Positions 19,261-28,764 of a stretch of DNA of 64,000 bases are shown in pieces; within the stretch, counting starts at the first letter, position 1; each line of letters opens with the position of its first letter. Both the position numbers and the translations under genes were made by a program. The notes under the pieces were generated by a model. That model saw only the letters and a list, made by a program, of their open reading frames with translations, ran no database searches and had not been told where the DNA came from. Source of the DNA: Halomonas sp. KG2 (GTDB lineage: Bacteria; Pseudomonadota; Gammaproteobacteria; Pseudomonadales; Halomonadaceae); NCBI GenBank assembly GCA_030440445.1, contig CP098528.1, positions 2,790,001 through 2,854,000 of the forward strand, in the 5' to 3' direction.

Positions 19261-20312
19261 GTATTCTGAAGACATTTTTTCAGGCTGGTGAGGCGCTCAA
19301 GCAGCTAGGCAGCGGGACGGCCTTCCAGCACCCTGAGATAACGACCGAGTTATCCGACGACATCCGCGCGACGATAGAACGAGATGTCTTACCATTGCTA
19401 GAACCACTAGAGCAGTTCAGGCTGGAAAAGCTGGCGAGCAAGACACGTCGCAAGACTTTGTTTCGGCGCCTTGGCTGGTTGCTTTGGTTGCCATCGCTAG
19501 CGCTAGACCTCTTCATGCTGGTGTCTGGCGAACCTACGCTCTACACCCTGTTTGTAGTCGGCGGACTGGGCGCCTGGGTTGTCTACCCGGAGCTGCAGTA
19601 CACGCGGCACTACAAACAAAAGCTTATCCCGGTACTACTCCAAGCCTTTGGCGATCACACCTACGACAAAGATGGTTGTATAGACCTAGAAGCCGTCAAG
19701 TCATTCGATATTTTGCCGCGTTTTTCGAGTAAGAGCAGTGAAGACTACATCAGTGGCAACATCGCAGGCGTCCAGTTTGAGTTCTGTGAGTTAAAGCTCA
19801 AACGCCGCGGCAGAAAATCAAATACCACAGTTCATGGTGGCGGAGCGCTTCTCATCGTCATGCCCTTCCAATTTACTGGATATACTGTGGTAGATACCGA
19901 CTACGGCAAGGTTGGCAACCGCCTGGTATCACCACTGGCCAAATCCAGAGTAGCGCTGGAAAACCCAATGTTCGAGGACCGTTTCGAGGTCTACGGTTCT
20001 GACCAGCAGTACGCCCGCTATCTTCTGTCACCGAGTTTAATGGAGCGTATTATTGCTCTCGATGAGCTGTTCCGAGCTCGGGCCAAGGGCACGGGAATTA
20101 CCTGCGAGTTCCGAGACAATAAGGCCCTATTCATGCTGTCCTATTTCGGCGACTTGCTAGATGTGGCAGATATTGACGTTTCTGCCTATGACTTGGACAA
20201 GATGCCACTGCTAGAACAGGAACTGGCCATGATCACAGATATTATTCAGCAACTAAAACTTGACTCTCTCGCTGCCAGGAATGTCGCAAGTACACGCTTG
20301 GCCGAAGGATAA
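19257..20312 (+). CDS. DUF3137 family membrane protein, LemA partner
   Basis: 351 residues. Two adjacent membrane helices near residues 77-115 (LGWLLWLPSLALDLFMLV, LYTLFVVGGLGAWVVYPEL) are followed by a cytoplasmic domain with FDILPRFSSKSSEDYISGN, GVQFEFCELKL and FRDNKALFMLSY. This is the usual DUF3137 companion of lemA. Unknown function. Intact, although surrounded by transposon debris. Confidence 0.8.
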   Translation: MSILKTFFQAGEALKQLGSGTAFQHPEITTELSDDIRATIERDVLPLLEPLEQFRLEKLASKTRRKTLFRRLGWLLWLPSLALDLFMLVSGEPTLYTLFVVGGLGAWVVYPELQYTRHYKQKLIPVLLQAFGDHTYDKDGCIDLEAVKSFDILPRFSSKSSEDYISGNIAGVQFEFCELKLKRRGRKSNTTVHGGGALLIVMPFQFTGYTVVDTDYGKVGNRLVSPLAKSRVALENPMFEDRFEVYGSDQQYARYLLSPSLMERIIALDELFRARAKGTGITCEFRDNKALFMLSYFGDLLDVADIDVSAYDLDKMPLLEQELAMITDIIQQLKLDSLAARNVASTRLAEG

Positions 20313-20329
20313 TGGCAACTCTGACATTT

Positions 20330-20606
20330 TCCCTCGACAGCGTCAGAAAGGGGCGCAGGTGGACATTAAACAGGCCAGAAGGTACGTAAAGTAGTGACAA
20401 AGAATCCAGTAAGCCCATCAGAAGGCGGCTGGCAAGGCCACCTACGGCGAGCAGTAAGACAAATAATATCAGCCCCAATAAAAAAGGACGGACACCCAAT
20501 GCCTTAAGCTTCTCGAAACGAGTTTCGAACCCCAGTGCAGCCATAGCCATGGTTAACGCCATCTGTCCTGCCAATACTAGATTTTGTACCTTTCACAGTC
20601 GTAGGT
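20330..20606 (-). pseudogene. C-terminal fragment of a UPF0324 (YeiH-like) membrane protein
   Basis: The minus-strand frame reads LVLAGQMALTMAMAALGFET, then LKALGVRPFLLGLILFVLLL and GGLASRLLMGLL, which resembles the C-terminal helices of YeiH/UPF0324 putative sulfate exporters. The upstream part is removed exactly where the IS3 left end begins (20607). The 3' end runs on into the DUF3137 gene without a clean family-like stop, so it may be frameshifted too. Confidence 0.55.
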
Positions 20607-20673
20607 TGTAGTGGTTCAATAAAACCGGACACCAACGTAGGTGGTAATATTGCCACCCTAAGCGAGGTGTCTG

Positions 20674-20972
20674 ATGACTAAGAAACGACGTACTTTTTCG
20701 CCTGAATTTAAGCAGGAAGCTGCCAGCCTGGTACTAGATCAGGGGTACAGCTATCCCCAAGCTTGTACCTCGTTGGGTGTCAGAGAAAGCGTTGGGTCCA
20801 CCAGCTTGCGGACGAGCGTCAGGGGGTAACGCCACAGGGTAATGCGTTAACTCCAGAACAGCAGCGTATTCAGGAGCTTGAGGCTCGCTGCAAACGCCTT
20901 GAGATGGAAAAAACCAGCCTAAAAAAGACCACTGCTCTCTTGATGTCGGACGACATGAATCGTATGCGCTGA
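20674..20972 (+). pseudogene. IS3 orfA (helix-turn-helix), frameshifted
   Basis: Begins MTKKRRTFSPEFKQEAASLV (HTH part). Around 20775-20790 bases are lost and the frame changes; the second half reads VHQLADERQGVTPQGNALTP, then QQRIQELEARCKRLEMEKTS (leucine-zipper part) and ends MSDDMNRMR. Both halves match one IS3-type OrfA, so this is a true lesion and not the normal programmed frameshift, which lies further on at the orfA/orfB junction. Confidence 0.75.
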
Positions 20973-21150
20973 TAGACCAGTTGAGTGAGCAAATGCCTGT
21001 TGAAATGGTCTGTAACGCGTTTGATATTAGCCGCTCCAGTTACTACGAGTACCGCCAGCGGCGGGACCGCGTGGATGTTGAGCGTTTGGTCTTAAAGGCT
21101 CAGGTAAGCCGCCTTTTCAAAAAGAGTCGCAGCTCAGCTGGCAGCCGCTG
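20950..21150 (+). pseudogene. IS3 orfB transposase, 5' part
   Basis: In the -1 frame relative to the end of orfA it reads YALIDQLSEQMPVEMVCNAF, then DISRSSYYEYRQRRDR and LKAQVSRLFKKSRSSAGSR. The match to IS3 OrfB ends at about 21148, where the group II intron sequence begins. The continuation of the gene appears 3 kb later. Confidence 0.75.
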
Positions 21151-22815
21151 TCGAACGAAGAAGTTCGAACAGGTAAGTCGGACGTCGGGACAGCAGTATC
21201 CCTCACAGGCGGGACTGCTGCTGCCTGTCAACTTGCGGCAAGCAAGGATAAAAGAGTGCATTGGGCAGCCTCCTCAGCATGTTGAAGTCCAGATAGGTGA
21301 ACCGGGGAAAGTCAATATCGGATGCCAAGGGGGCATGACCCCGAAGCCGAATTGACTGGCGGAGCTCCCGTAGTGGTCCGCGATGGGGAAAGCCCATCAC
21401 ATGGCAAAGGGGAGCAGTTTAAACGTGTTTGCCAAGCAAACTACCTGACCAAACAAGGTGAAGACCTTTGATAATCAGCGAAATGCAACGCAAGCTAGCG
21501 ACTTGGACAACAGCCGACTCCGATCGCCGAGTGGATCGGTTGTTGCGCCTGATAGCACAGCCTGACTGGCTAGCAGAAGCGGCTCGGATCACCCTATCTT
21601 CCAAAGGGTCACATACGCCTGGGATAGACGGGGAGGTCAAGCTGACTGCGCAGGCCAGACTGCCGGCTATTCTTCAACAAATCAGGAATGATTTACTCTC
21701 CGATGCCTATAGCCCGTCACCGGTCCGAAGGGTCTATATCCCGAAGGCCAACGGCAAGCAACGGCCACTGGGTATCCCGACCTTGCGCGACCGTATCGTT
21801 CAACGGGCCATGGTAATGGCAATGGAGCCGTGTGGGAAAGTGACTTTCATACGCTCTCCTACGGGTTCCGGCCGGAACAAAGCGTTCATCACGCCATCCG
21901 CACAGTGAAACTGCAACTGACGGATAATAAAGTAACGCGTGGACGCTGGGTCATCGAAGGGGACCTGTCCAGCTACTTCGATACCGTGCACCACCGGCTG
22001 CTGATGAAAGCTGTACGCCGCAGAATCAGGGATCGACGCTTCCTGAATCTTCTCTGGCGATTCATCAAAGCCGGCCAGATTGATGCAGGGCTCTTTCGGG
22101 CCGCCAGTGAAGGCGTGCCCCAGGGCGGTGTTCTATCACCGCTGCTGCCGAACATCATGTTGCATGAATTCGATCAGCACCTGAACCAGCGCTACCTTGG
22201 CAAAAAGGCCCGGAAAGATCGGTGGTACTGGAACCATAGTATCCAGATCGGTCGAAGCTCAGCCATCCGAGAGAACCGGCAATGGAAGCCAGCTGTCGCC
22301 TACTGCCGCTATGCCGATGACTTCGTCGTTATCGGCAAGGGCACTAAAGCTCAGGCAGAAGCGATCAGAGAAGAATGCCGGGAAATGCTGGAAGGAACTC
22401 TCAAGCTGACACTGAACATGGAGAAAACCAAAATTACCCATGTGAACGACGGCTTCGTGTTCCTGGGCCATCGCATCATCCGCAAGCGGAGCCGCTATGG
22501 AGGCATGCGGGTGGTGACGACGATCCCCCAGGATAAGGCCCGTAACTTTGCGGCATCTTTAACCGCCAAGCTGTCAGGCAATTAATGCCCCAGTCTCGGG
22601 TCAAAGTAAGACCTGGGTGCTGTATGGCAAAACCAATCAGGGGTTACTCGGTGGAGCTATTCTTCACCGACTCGTCGGTCATGGGAAGAAGCGATTCCGA
22701 TGGCGTCTCCCGGAGGGTAATCCCTACCTGAGGACTGAGCCCAGAAACACTTGGACCTCTCGCTTTCCTGAAGTCGCGATGGCACTTGCCAACGCTTAAA
22801 CGGCCGGATGCAGGT
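21150..22815 (+). mobile_element. Group II intron, degenerate and 3'-truncated
   Basis: About 320 bases of structured non-coding RNA region precede an intron-type reverse transcriptase. The right limit is inside what looks like the start of domain V (GGCCGGATGCAGGTC at about 22800-22815), just after the stop of the intron protein; the rest of domain V and domain VI are missing and IS110 sequence follows. The left limit is inferred from where IS3 orfB stops matching; a short inverted repeat with arms CTGTCGAAC and GTTCGAACAG lies there. The intron cannot be active. Confidence 0.6.
21468..22799 (+). pseudogene. Group II intron reverse transcriptase/maturase, frameshift plus deletion
   Basis: First part (from 21468) has TPGIDGEVKLTAQARLPAIL, SPSPVRRVYIPKANGKQRPL and GIPTLRDRIVQRAMVMAMEP. 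A frameshift near 21829 moves to WESDFHTLSYGFRPEQSVHH, IEGDLSSYFDTV, GVPQGGVLSPLL and the catalytic CRYADDFVVIG. After SLTAKLSGN at 22585 a deletion removes most of the maturase domain; the C-terminal end resumes in another frame (GKKRFRWRLPEGNPYLRTEP to VAMALANA, stop 22797). Two independent lesions make it inactive. Confidence 0.85.
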
Positions 22816-23170
22816 CTTGTTGTGAAAGCGCTGGATCACAACGTGGTCAGCCAAAGAGCGTTATGTTCCATTCCGATAGTAAGACTACAAGGTGCCAGGT
22901 GTTTCTGGGTTGATCCGGCACTTATAGTAATCGACCTATTCTGAAGACCTGGTGCCGTGAGGGCTCCTGGGTCTCCTGACCCACATTCCGATCGACCCGG
23001 CTAGTGTGTCTTTCCTTGGACCTGTCGGTGATCCGGGAGCACTGGCGGCGAGGTTTCGCCTCGTCGAAGCATGTGACTCAAGAAGGGCCTGACAGCCTGT
23101 CTCATTACTGTCGTGTCCAGGCTATCGAACTCGGTGAAGCCATCCTGAATCAATAGCTTGGAGATCCACC
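22816..23170 (+). ncRNA. Candidate IS110 bridge-RNA region (left end)
   Basis: Non-coding stretch directly upstream of the IS110 transposase. In IS110-group elements the left end encodes a structured bridge RNA that base-pairs with target and donor DNA. Self-complementary segments are visible, for example CGAGG-tttcg-CCTCG near 23050. The guide loops were not resolved by eye; assignment is by family and position. Confidence 0.35.
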
Positions 23171-24250
23171 ATGAGTCAGCAACCCAGTGATCGCTCTGTC
23201 ATTATCGGCGGTGTTGATACCCACAAAGAGCTGCATGTGGCCGCCGTCGTGGATGCCCATGACCGTGTGCTTGGCACCGCCAGCTTTCCTACCACCCGGC
23301 ATGGCTACAAGACCATGCTGACCTGGATGCGCTCCTTCGGCGAGCTCAGCCGTGTGGGGATCGAATGCACCGGCACCTATGGAGCTGGCCTGCTGCGCTA
23401 CTTACAGCGCGCAGGCATCACTATTTTGGAAGTCACGACACCCGATAAGACTGTACGGCGCAAGCGCGGCAAGGATGACGCAATCGATGCAGAGAATGCC
23501 GCTCATGCGGCCTATGCGGGTATTCGCACTGTCACCCCGAAGACACGTGACGGGATGATCGAGTCCTTGCGTGTCCTGAAGGTTTGCCGAAAAACCGCGG
23601 TCGCGGCTCGCCGTGTGGCCCTCCAGATGATCCAGACTCAAGTGGTCTCGGCGCCAGAGGAATTGCGCGACCTGTTAAGGAACATGACGCGAATGCAGTT
23701 GCTTCGGACACTGGCGGCATGGCGACCCGATTTGAACGGGTACCGGGATGTCACGATGGCTTACCGCATCGCCCTGAAATCCCTCGCGCGCCGCTACCTG
23801 GAACTGCACGACGAGATTGCCGATTTGGACGTCATGATCAAGGCTATCGTCGATGAGCTGGCACCAAAGTTGGTGTCGCGAACGGCAGTAGGCTACGAGA
23901 CGGCCGCACAGCTACTGATCACGGCAGGCGACAATCCGGATCGCCTTGGCTCAGAAGCCAGCTTTGCGGCGCTATGTGGCGTTAGTCCTATTCCTGCCTC
24001 GTCAGGTAAGACGCAGCGGCACCGGCTCAACCGGGGTGGCGATCGCGCCGCCAATAGTGCGCTGCATATCATCGCCATCGGGCGACTACGCCTGGATGCC
24101 GATACTCAGGCATACATTGCCCGGCGGGTGGGAGAGGGCCACTCCAAATTGGAAGCCATCCGATGCCTGAAACGCTATATTGCCCGGGAGATCTATTATG
24201 TGCTGCGCAGCCGTCATCGGGAGATCAACCAGACGCAAATTGCCACTTGA
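23171..24250 (+). CDS. IS110-family transposase (DEDD recombinase)
   Basis: 359 residues, apparently intact. The N-terminal RuvC-like domain has GGVDTHKELHVAAVV (first Asp, D16), GIECTGTYGAGLLRYL (Glu) and RGKDDAIDAENAAHAAYAG (two Asp). The C-terminal transposase-20 domain has FAALCGVSPIPASSG with the expected catalytic serine, then HRLNRGGDRAANSALHIIAI. GGAG lies 8 bases before the ATG. The only element in this cluster that still looks functional. Confidence 0.92.
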   Translation: MSQQPSDRSVIIGGVDTHKELHVAAVVDAHDRVLGTASFPTTRHGYKTMLTWMRSFGELSRVGIECTGTYGAGLLRYLQRAGITILEVTTPDKTVRRKRGKDDAIDAENAAHAAYAGIRTVTPKTRDGMIESLRVLKVCRKTAVAARRVALQMIQTQVVSAPEELRDLLRNMTRMQLLRTLAAWRPDLNGYRDVTMAYRIALKSLARRYLELHDEIADLDVMIKAIVDELAPKLVSRTAVGYETAAQLLITAGDNPDRLGSEASFAALCGVSPIPASSGKTQRHRLNRGGDRAANSALHIIAIGRLRLDADTQAYIARRVGEGHSKLEAIRCLKRYIAREIYYVLRSRHREINQTQIAT

Positions 24251-24257
24251 CACTTAG

Positions 24258-24562
<305 letters not shown>

Positions 24563-24570
24563 CCGCTACA

Positions 24571-25096
24571 ATCGCGACAAAAGGCGTGCAGGCGGCGTCT
24601 CTGTTCGAATTTCCCTAAATCTTCAAGCGTGCGCAGTATGCCTAGCCATTCGAGGGGCAGAATGCTTTCTATCGGCCGATTCCCTACTTTTGGGAACACA
24701 TACATTTCAAGCACGCGCCTGCTGTCATTGGCACGCTTAGAACTCTCTTTCCAGCGCGGCACCATGGCAGCGTGCCACTCCATGGCCAGCACTTCAAAGG
24801 TGTTTTCAGTTGCATACTGTCGTTGGCGTTTGTCACTCTGCTTTTGCTCTACGGGGTCAATGCCTTGGGATATTAAACGTCTCATATCCGTCCGCTTTTC
24901 CCTTGCTTCGGCAAGGCGCACCTTAGGGTTGGCCAAGGCTGATCATGTTGCGTTTGCCGTTAGGGCGTGTGTAGCGCAAACGCCATCCACGGCTGCCGTT
25001 GGTTGAGATCCTAAGTGCTAATCCCATGCCATCTGAGAAGGTAATAATTTTCGTGCCGGGCTTAGTTGCGTTTATTTGTCGGATAGTTAGCGCCAT
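24571..25096 (-). pseudogene. P4-type tyrosine integrase, N-terminal part, frameshifted and truncated
   Basis: MALTIRQINATKPGTKIITF begins the DUF4102 arm-binding domain: DGMGLALRISTNGSRGWRLR, then NGKRNMISLG. A frameshift at about 24930 is followed by VRLAEAREKRTDMRRLISQG, NTFEVLAMEWH and IESILPLEWLGILRTLEDLG. The coding sequence ends at RRLHAFCRDC exactly at the IS3 right end, so the catalytic RHRY domain is lost. Its position beside tRNA-Arg is typical for island integrases. Confidence 0.85.
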
Positions 25097-25251
25097 GGCG
25101 GTATACCGAGTATTTCCGAATGAAGACATATACCGGAATGTATACCACTTGGCAGCGGGGTTTGGAAGGAACTGCGAGGAGCTAAAAAACAATGTATATC
25201 AGAGTATTATACTCTTTTTAGGCCTTCTCAGGACTTGCAAAGAACCCCCGT

Positions 25252-25328
25252 TGGCGTCCCTGGCAGGAGTCGAACCTGCGACCTGCCGCTTAGGAGGCGG
25301 CTGCTCTATCCTACTGAGCTACAGGGAC
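25252..25328 (-). tRNA. tRNA-Arg (anticodon CCT)
   Basis: Full cloverleaf of 77 bases including encoded CCA. Acceptor GTCCCTG/CAGGGAC, D-stem GCTC/GAGC, anticodon stem GCCGC/GCGGC with loop CTCCTAA (anticodon CCT, reads AGG), T-stem GCAGG/CCTGC. The truncated integrase gene starts 156 bases from its 3' end, which makes the tRNA 3' end the probable attachment site. No second copy of the tRNA 3' end was noticed in the window. Confidence 0.97.
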
Positions 25329-25378
25329 TTGAGGGGCGCATAGTATAGCGTGTTGGTGAGTGTCAGCCAACCGCGCAG

Positions 25379-26326
25379 TTAAATCCATCCTAGCAGGCGC
25401 AGCACAAAGATACCGCTGGTGACGGTGACGCTGGCCATTAAGGTGGTTATGGCGATGATATTGGCGGCCAGCGCTACATTGCCGTTAATTGCTTTTACCA
25501 TCACAAAGCTGGCGGCGGCAGTTGGGCTGGCGAAAAATAGAAATAACAGCCCAAGCTGCTCTCCAGAGAACCCCACCGCCCACGCTGCTAGCGTGGAAAG
25601 CAACGGCAGCACAATCATTTTCATACTACTGGCGCTTAATGCGATTTGGCTGCCGCTGCGCATGCTGGCAACCGAGAGTGTGGCGCCGACACAGATCAAT
25701 GCTAGCGGTAACGTTAACGAGGCGAAGTAATCGCCTGAGGTAATCAGCCAACTGGGCAGTGGAATCGAAAATGCTGTGAATGGCAGCGCGGCGATCACAG
25801 AAATAATCAGTGGATTAGTGACGATATGCTTTAACAGGCTGCGCCAATTTGTCGATTGCCCAGGTTGGTAGGCTGCCAGAGCCACCACCGAAAGTGCGTT
25901 ATACATTACAATCACCACGCCAAGCAGCAGGCTACCAGCAGAAAGCCCGTAGTTACCGTACATTCCCGCCGCCAGTGCTAACCCTACGATGCCGCAGTTA
26001 CCCCGGAACGCGCCCTGAACATAAATACCGCGGTCGGCTTTAGGCACCCGATAGCTCGCCCATAGCCAACTGATCAGGAATTGGCCGAGTGTCGCGGCGG
26101 CAAAAAACAGCAGCAACGGCACATCTAATGCAACGCTTAGATCGGCTTTTATTAAACTCAAAAAAATCAGCGTGGGGAGCGTTGCTTTGAAGACGAGGGC
26201 TGACGCTGTAGAGACAAATTCTCTGTCGATCCACTTTAGGCGCTTTAAGCCGATACCGACGAACACCATGGCAAAAACAGGCAACGTGATATCCAGCGTG
26301 CGGGAAAATAGCTCAAGTAGGTTCAC
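25379..26326 (-). CDS. AEC (auxin efflux carrier) family permease
   Basis: 315 residues, about ten membrane helices in two inverted halves. Family traits: LPVFAMVFVGIGLKRLKWID, LVFKATLPTLIFLSL at the first half, YVQGAFRGNCGIVGLALAAG in the conserved central helix pair, and LALICVGATLSVASM in the second half. Bacterial members export or exchange carboxylates or amino acids; the substrate is not known here. Single gene, adjacent to tRNA-Arg. Confidence 0.87.
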   Translation of the reverse strand: MNLLELFSRTLDITLPVFAMVFVGIGLKRLKWIDREFVSTASALVFKATLPTLIFLSLIKADLSVALDVPLLLFFAAATLGQFLISWLWASYRVPKADRGIYVQGAFRGNCGIVGLALAAGMYGNYGLSAGSLLLGVVIVMYNALSVVALAAYQPGQSTNWRSLLKHIVTNPLIISVIAALPFTAFSIPLPSWLITSGDYFASLTLPLALICVGATLSVASMRSGSQIALSASSMKMIVLPLLSTLAAWAVGFSGEQLGLLFLFFASPTAAASFVMVKAINGNVALAANIIAITTLMASVTVTSGIFVLRLLGWI

Positions 26327-26441
26327 GAAAGCCCTCTCATTCGAATAAGCAGACGCTTATATTCTACTGTCAACCAAGGTTTGTCGACTAATGGGAATGA
26401 ATAAGAGACGCAATATAGAAGGCGAACCCAAAGACCACGTG

Positions 26442-28487
26442 TTATTCAAATAACGACATTGGGTCTAGTGCCTTTGGCAGTTTGACCACCACACTATCAC
26501 GCCCATGCCCTTTGGCTTCGTAGCTGGCGGCATCCGCTCGGGAAAGTGCCACGTTGTAGTTAGTGTCATTCTCATCAAAGCTGGTCACACCAATACTCAA
26601 CGTCACGGTGTACTCTTTGCCTTCATGGGAAACCGACACTTCGCTCACCGCTTGGCGTAGCGATTCAGCAATGCGTTGCGCCTGGCCTAAGGTACAACTC
26701 GGCAGCAACACCCCGAATTCGTCACCACCTTGACGTGCCACGTGGTCGCTGCGACGAACCTCCCACGCGACTACCTGGGCAATACGGCGCAGCATTTCGT
26801 CCCCTAACGCATGTCCACCTTCATCGTTAATGGGTTTGAAGTGATCAAGGTCGAACAGCAGCAGCGCTGACGGTGTACTGGTTTTCCGGAAGTCGGCAAA
26901 GGCCTCTTCAAGACGACGATCAAAACCACGGCGGTTGAGCAAGCCAGTCAATGGATCATGCTCTGCTTCCCAACGTTGAAGCGCTTCCTGCTCACGCCGT
27001 TCGGTAATGTCTTTTACCACACCCACCAAGCCAAGCGAGTTCCCACCCTGGGAAAGCATGACCACACGGGCGTGAATCTCAAGCCAAAGCATCTCTTTGT
27101 CACTGCGTATAAAGCGCAGTTGGCGCACGTAGTCATTGCCGGTTTTTAAGCTATGCATCCACATATCTTTCGCACCGGAACGATCATCTATATGGATTTG
27201 CTCAAGCCAGGCTTCCATAGGCATATCAGGTTCAATACCCAAGATATCTAATAGCGCGGGGTTCATATAGGTAATGTCGCCGCCAAAGTCAGCCACAAAC
27301 ATTCCTTGGGGCGAGGCATTGAGCACCGAATCCAAAAATGCTTCACGCTCTTGAAGGTGCCCTACTAGCAGCTGACGCTCATTCTCAACACGATTAAAGG
27401 TACTGGCTACTTGTTTTAGCTCTTGCATATTGGTCGCAAGATCAACGCCAGAACGGCGTCCAAGCCCTACTTCACCAATTTGTGTTTCCAGCAGATTTAA
27501 TGGCGTTAAAATACGTGCCAGCAACCACCATAAAATAGGCATCATTAATACCGCAGCAACGCACCAAATCCACCATAGTTTATGGATAAAACCAGATAAC
27601 GGTAATTGAGCTTGTTTTATAGGAAGATAAAGCCCTACCACCCAGTTCGCCGACCATACCTGCGCATAGGACTGTAGACCAACTCGGCCATCAAGCAACA
27701 TACCAACGCCATCGCCCTGCCAGCCATCGAGTGCTAAGTCCAACAGCGGGATAGCCGTTGCATCAAAGCTATCGTTATTAATTAGCGCCCTATTCGGGTG
27801 ATATAATATTTGGCCAGTTGCAGTAGAAATCGCGGCATAACCTTCACTACCCAATCGAATGGTTGCTAGGCGTTTGAATAACCCACTGCTATTTAAGCTG
27901 ACGACCCCGCCAATCATGCCCGAGAATCGCCCGTCGCTGTCTAACCGGGGCACACTTACTAACACCATTGGCATTTCACTAGCCCGACCAACAAACGGCT
28001 CACTGACATAAGGCCTTCGCGTGCCTCTGAGCATTCTAAAATATTCAAACTCTGCTGTATCAAGGCCCACACGCCCCGCCACTGCTGGCCAATCAGACAC
28101 AATTATGCCGTTGCTATTGCTGACAACGATAGCGTCGAACCATGCCAATAGTGCATCGTTTTTGCGCAGCTCATAGCCAAGCCATTCAGGGTCATTCGAC
28201 ATTCCAAGGATGTCGCTTAGTCGCTCTAGCGCTTGAAAACGGTGGTCGATTTGCTGAGTAACTTCATCCGCAATCAGGTCGGCTTCATAACGCATGTGGG
28301 CCATATTAGCTTCTTGCACCATGGTTTTTCCCACCTGCCACGCCATCCCCAACACCAACCCAGCCAGTATCAACAGCGCACACAAAAGCCCCAGCAGCAG
28401 CCGGCCTTTTAAAGAACTAAGGATTGATTTACTCGGCACCGATTTCCTAAACATCGATCTTTTGCAGGCAGGAGCCAGACGCACCAA
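26442..28487 (-). CDS. Membrane diguanylate cyclase with dCache, HAMP, PAS and GGDEF domains
   Basis: About 681 residues. Membrane helix near 28-52 (LLLGLLCALLILAGLVLGMA), periplasmic sensor of dCache type (about 55-300), second helix WWIWCVAAVLMMPILWWLLA, HAMP (LTPLNLLETQIGEVGLG), PAS with PAC (LNASPQGMFVADFGGDITYM), then GGDEF (DPLTGLLNRRGFDRRL, RQGGDEFGVLLP). An intact active-site GGDEF and the RRSD motif five residues before it (inhibitory c-di-GMP site) indicate an active, feedback-controlled cyclase. No EAL domain. Start uncertain: TTG at 28487 or GTG at 28484 follow AAGAAGG; ATG at 28454 is an alternative. It lies divergent to the capsule operon. Confidence 0.9.
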   Translation of the reverse strand: MVRLAPACKRSMFRKSVPSKSILSSLKGRLLLGLLCALLILAGLVLGMAWQVGKTMVQEANMAHMRYEADLIADEVTQQIDHRFQALERLSDILGMSNDPEWLGYELRKNDALLAWFDAIVVSNSNGIIVSDWPAVAGRVGLDTAEFEYFRMLRGTRRPYVSEPFVGRASEMPMVLVSVPRLDSDGRFSGMIGGVVSLNSSGLFKRLATIRLGSEGYAAISTATGQILYHPNRALINNDSFDATAIPLLDLALDGWQGDGVGMLLDGRVGLQSYAQVWSANWVVGLYLPIKQAQLPLSGFIHKLWWIWCVAAVLMMPILWWLLARILTPLNLLETQIGEVGLGRRSGVDLATNMQELKQVASTFNRVENERQLLVGHLQEREAFLDSVLNASPQGMFVADFGGDITYMNPALLDILGIEPDMPMEAWLEQIHIDDRSGAKDMWMHSLKTGNDYVRQLRFIRSDKEMLWLEIHARVVMLSQGGNSLGLVGVVKDITERREQEALQRWEAEHDPLTGLLNRRGFDRRLEEAFADFRKTSTPSALLLFDLDHFKPINDEGGHALGDEMLRRIAQVVAWEVRRSDHVARQGGDEFGVLLPSCTLGQAQRIAESLRQAVSEVSVSHEGKEYTVTLSIGVTSFDENDTNYNVALSRADAASYEAKGHGRDSVVVKLPKALDPMSLFE

Positions 28488-28764
28488 TCACCACCTTCTT
28501 ATTAACGTTTGCTACCTTTGCGTCCAATGAGCCTGCCCCAATCGCGTTATAAACCGACAACTTACCAAAATGGTGGAAGAAGTGCGCGTTGGTGAAATTC
28601 AACGTGGTTGTACTTTTAATATGTATCATTATGTAACAAGGAACCCTCTTACCGTAAGACCACTTTAGGCTTAATTGATAAGCTAGACCTTTTCACGTAT
28701 GTTCGCCGCTTTAATTGTTTGCGTTTATATTTACGCTTGTTTTTGACTCTATTTCGGCTCTTTC

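Noticed and set aside
20763-20972. Second half of IS3 orfA as an independent gene
   Set aside because: It is the frameshifted continuation of orfA, not a separate protein.
24590-25006. Plus-strand frames opposite the integrase
   Set aside because: The minus strand matches a known integrase family; the plus-strand frames show no resemblance.
28640-28764. ops/JUMPstart element before kpsC
   Set aside because: No GGCGGTAG-like sequence seen in the leader.
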